Shown: piece after piece, positions 13,784-15,308 of the stretch
Position numbering within the stretch: the first letter of the stretch is position 1
Layout: each line of letters starts with the position of its first letter
Source of the DNA: Marinosulfonomonas sp.
GTDB lineage: Bacteria > Pseudomonadota > Alphaproteobacteria > Rhodobacterales > Rhodobacteraceae
DNA: 15,308 nucleotides
Direction of reading: 5' to 3'
NCBI GenBank assembly: GCA_026989405.1
Contig: JALSJL010000290.1
Coordinates: 1-15,308, forward strand
The notes under the pieces: model-generated
The model's input: only the letters and a program-made list of their open reading frames with translations
Databases searched by the model: none
Told to the model about the DNA's origin: nothing
Program-made: the position numbers and the translations under genes

Positions 13784-15073
13784 ATGGACACTATTTATGC
13801 ATCGGCGACAGCGCGCGGAAAGTCGGGCGTTGCGGTTATAAGAATTTCCGGGCCGGCCGCATATTCCGCGGCGCGGTCTTTTGTCGGTTCGTTGCCGGAA
13901 CCCCGTGTTGCAAGTCTGCGCAAACTGGTTGATGAGTCCGGGAACCTGCTTGATGAGGCGCTTGTCCTCGTTTTTCCCGCCGGGGCAAGTTTCAGCGGTG
14001 AAGAAACGGTTGAATTTCAGATCCATGGCAGTGTTGCGACGGTTTCGGCGGTGTTGAACGCGCTGGGGCGGATTGAAGGTTTGCGCCTTGCAGAGCCCGG
14101 CGAATTTACCAGGCGGGCCCTGGAAAATGGGTGCCTTGATCTGACGCAGGTTGAAGGTCTGGCGGACTTGATTGACGCGGAAACAGAGGCTCAGCGACGC
14201 CAGGCCCTGCGGGTTTTTTCCGGAGGGCTCGGGAAAATTTGTGAGGCCTGGCGCAAATCGCTTGTCCGGGCGGCGGCCTTGATTGAGGCAACGATAGACT
14301 TCGTTGATGAGGACGTTCCGGTTGACGTCATGCCTGAGGTCATCAGTTTGCTGAGCTCGGTGCGCGCAGACATGGCCCGGGAAATGGCCGGCATCGGTAT
14401 ATCCGAAAGTATCCGCGATGGGTTCGAGGTTGCCATCGTCGGCCCGCCCAATGCGGGGAAATCGACATTGTTGAATGCGCTTGCCGGGCGCGAGGCGGCA
14501 ATTACCTCGGAGGTGGCGGGAACGACCCGAGATGTGATCGAGGTCAGGATGGATATACGCGGGCTTCCTGTGACGTTTCTGGATACAGCAGGTCTGAGGG
14601 ACACGTCGGATGAGGTAGAAGCCATCGGCGTTGAGCGAGCCTTGGAAAGAGCAAAGCTGGCGGATGTTCGGGTTGTCTTGCTTGATGGGGGCGCTGAATA
14701 TAGTGGCCTTGAATTGGAAAACCACGATATATTGTTATCCGCTAAAGGAGATTTGAACCCTTGTGCCGAAAACCCGGTGTCCGGCAAAACAGGTCTTGGG
14801 GTCACTGAGTTGGTCGACCGTCTGGCTGATATTCTTGAAGACCGCTCGGTTTCCGCGGCGACTGCTACGCGGGACCGCCACCGGAATTCGTTGTCCGCAG
14901 CAGTTAGGTCTTTGGATGCCGCGCTTGATCGTATAGAAAGCTGCCCAGAGTTGGCGGAGATGTCAGCTGAAGAGATTCGCCAGGCCGTTCGGTCCATGGA
15001 CAGCTTGATCGGTCGGGTTGATGTGGAGCATCTGCTGGACGAGATATTTTCCAGCTTCTGTATTGGCAAGTAG
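13784..15073 (+). CDS. mnmE: tRNA modification GTPase MnmE (TrmE)
   Basis: MnmE works with MnmG to install the cmnm5 (or nm5) group at U34 of certain tRNAs. The 429-aa product has the N-terminal folate-binding domain (MDTIYASATARGKSGVAVIR), a helical domain, and an inserted G domain with G1 GPPNAGKS at 220-227, the G2 region AGTTRD and G3 DTAG at 267-270. The C-terminal CIGK with the conserved cysteine is intact. The G4 position reads AKGD (320-323) instead of NKxD, a departure at the guanine-specifying asparagine. The ribosome binding site is weak (GGAT 4 nt upstream). It follows rho by 31 bp. The stop overlaps the AGGAG ribosome binding site of mnmG, so the partner proteins are probably made together. 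Confidence 0.96.
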   Translation: MDTIYASATARGKSGVAVIRISGPAAYSAARSFVGSLPEPRVASLRKLVDESGNLLDEALVLVFPAGASFSGEETVEFQIHGSVATVSAVLNALGRIEGLRLAEPGEFTRRALENGCLDLTQVEGLADLIDAETEAQRRQALRVFSGGLGKICEAWRKSLVRAAALIEATIDFVDEDVPVDVMPEVISLLSSVRADMAREMAGIGISESIRDGFEVAIVGPPNAGKSTLLNALAGREAAITSEVAGTTRDVIEVRMDIRGLPVTFLDTAGLRDTSDEVEAIGVERALERAKLADVRVVLLDGGAEYSGLELENHDILLSAKGDLNPCAENPVSGKTGLGVTELVDRLADILEDRSVSAATATRDRHRNSLSAAVRSLDAALDRIESCPELAEMSAEEIRQAVRSMDSLIGRVDVEHLLDEIFSSFCIGK

Positions 15074-15076
15074 GAG

Positions 15077-15092
15077 TGTTTCACGTGAAACA
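15077..15092. other. parS: parS centromere site (ParB binding palindrome)
   Basis: TGTTTCACGTGAAACA is a perfect 16-bp palindrome matching the conserved bacterial parS consensus (TGTTNCACGTGAAACA). It covers the start codon region of mnmG. ParB binds parS and spreads to form the partition complex used by ParA. In alphaproteobacteria parAB normally lies just beyond mnmG and rsmG, so parAB is expected downstream of this window. It lies about 3.3 kb from the centre of the candidate origin. I saw no second copy in the window. Confidence 0.93.
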
Positions 15093-15308
15093 TCGCGATT
15101 TTGATGTGGTTGTGGTGGGTGGAGGCCACGCCGGCGTGGAATCTGCGCATGCCGCCGCACGGCTTGGGGTGTCGGTCGCGCTTGTCACGTTGAAGCGCTC
15201 CGGCATCGGTGTCATGTCGTGCAACCCGGCGATTGGCGGGTTGGGAAAGGGCCACCTGGTTCGTGAAATTGACGCAATGGGCGGAGTCATGGGCCTTGCG
15301 GCAGACCT
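15085..15308 (+). CDS. mnmG: tRNA uridine-5-carboxymethylaminomethyl synthesis enzyme MnmG (GidA), 3'-truncated
   Basis: MnmG is the FAD-dependent partner of MnmE in U34 tRNA modification. The window holds the first 74 codons plus 2 nt and runs off the right edge. The FAD-binding loop GGGHAGVE is near the start, and the family signature SCNPAIGGLGKGHLVREID follows, so the identity is certain. The start is ambiguous: GTG at 15085 has AGGAG (15072-15076) 8 nt upstream, while an in-frame GTG at 15076 (giving MFHVKH) directly abuts that ribosome binding site. I prefer 15085, whose N-terminus is also nearer the E. coli length. The parS palindrome covers both candidate starts in part. The gene follows mnmE by 11 bp. 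Confidence 0.95.
   Translation, partial: MKHRDFDVVVVGGGHAGVESAHAAARLGVSVALVTLKRSGIGVMSCNPAIGGLGKGHLVREIDAMGGVMGLAAD

Noticed and set aside
13610..15255. Two long minus-strand open frames (371 and 354 codons) opposite rho and mnmE
   Set aside because: Both are antisense to unmistakable rho and mnmE coding sequence and show no motifs.
1..15308. Phage, insertion sequence, CRISPR, toxin-antitoxin or defence genes
   Set aside because: Every well-supported frame belongs to a housekeeping family; no transposase, terminal repeats, spacer array or defence motif was seen.

Overview
The window is a GC-rich core-chromosome segment of an alphaproteobacterium, most likely Rhodobacterales (Rhodobacteraceae). 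The grounds are gene order (addA-trxA-hslVU; Tim44-mltA-smr divergent from fxsA-secB; dnaQ-coaE-aroE-maf; hemJ-rho-mnmE-mnmG) and alphaproteobacterial traits such as the Tim44-domain protein, HemJ and the AddA type. Every gene seen is a housekeeping gene. I see no mobile element, CRISPR array, rRNA or tRNA gene.

Layout: (1) 1-3370: the 3' part of the recombination nuclease addA, then trxA, closed by an intrinsic terminator. (2) 3401-5320: hslVU, a heat-shock protease operon with a sigma-32-like promoter and an ATGA gene junction. (3) 5325-7608, minus strand: a three-gene operon (Tim44-domain protein, mltA, smr) joined by ATGA overlaps; its last gene converges on hslU with 4 bp between the stops. 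(4) 7718-8758: fxsA and secB, divergent from the Tim44 gene; secB converges on dnaQ with 3 bp between the stops. (5) 8762-11478, minus strand: maf-aroE-coaE-dnaQ, all overlapping. (6) 11479-11909: a 431-bp gene-free interval with a very AT-rich core and DnaA-box-like nonamers. (7) 11910-15308: hemJ, rho, mnmE and the start of mnmG, all on the plus strand.

The most interesting content is chromosomal replication and segregation. The maf/hemJ gap corresponds to the neighbourhood of the Caulobacter/Rickettsia origin, and the flanking operons are transcribed away from it. About 3.3 kb to its right, a perfect 16-bp parS palindrome (ParB site) lies across the mnmG start codon. I read the window as a candidate oriC plus a nearby parS centromere. 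The parS call rests on an exact sequence match. The oriC call rests on synteny, AT-rich DNA and imperfect DnaA boxes, so it is an inference.

I did not find an undescribed multi-gene system. The coding content is ordinary; the unusual signals are at gene boundaries and in the non-coding interval.
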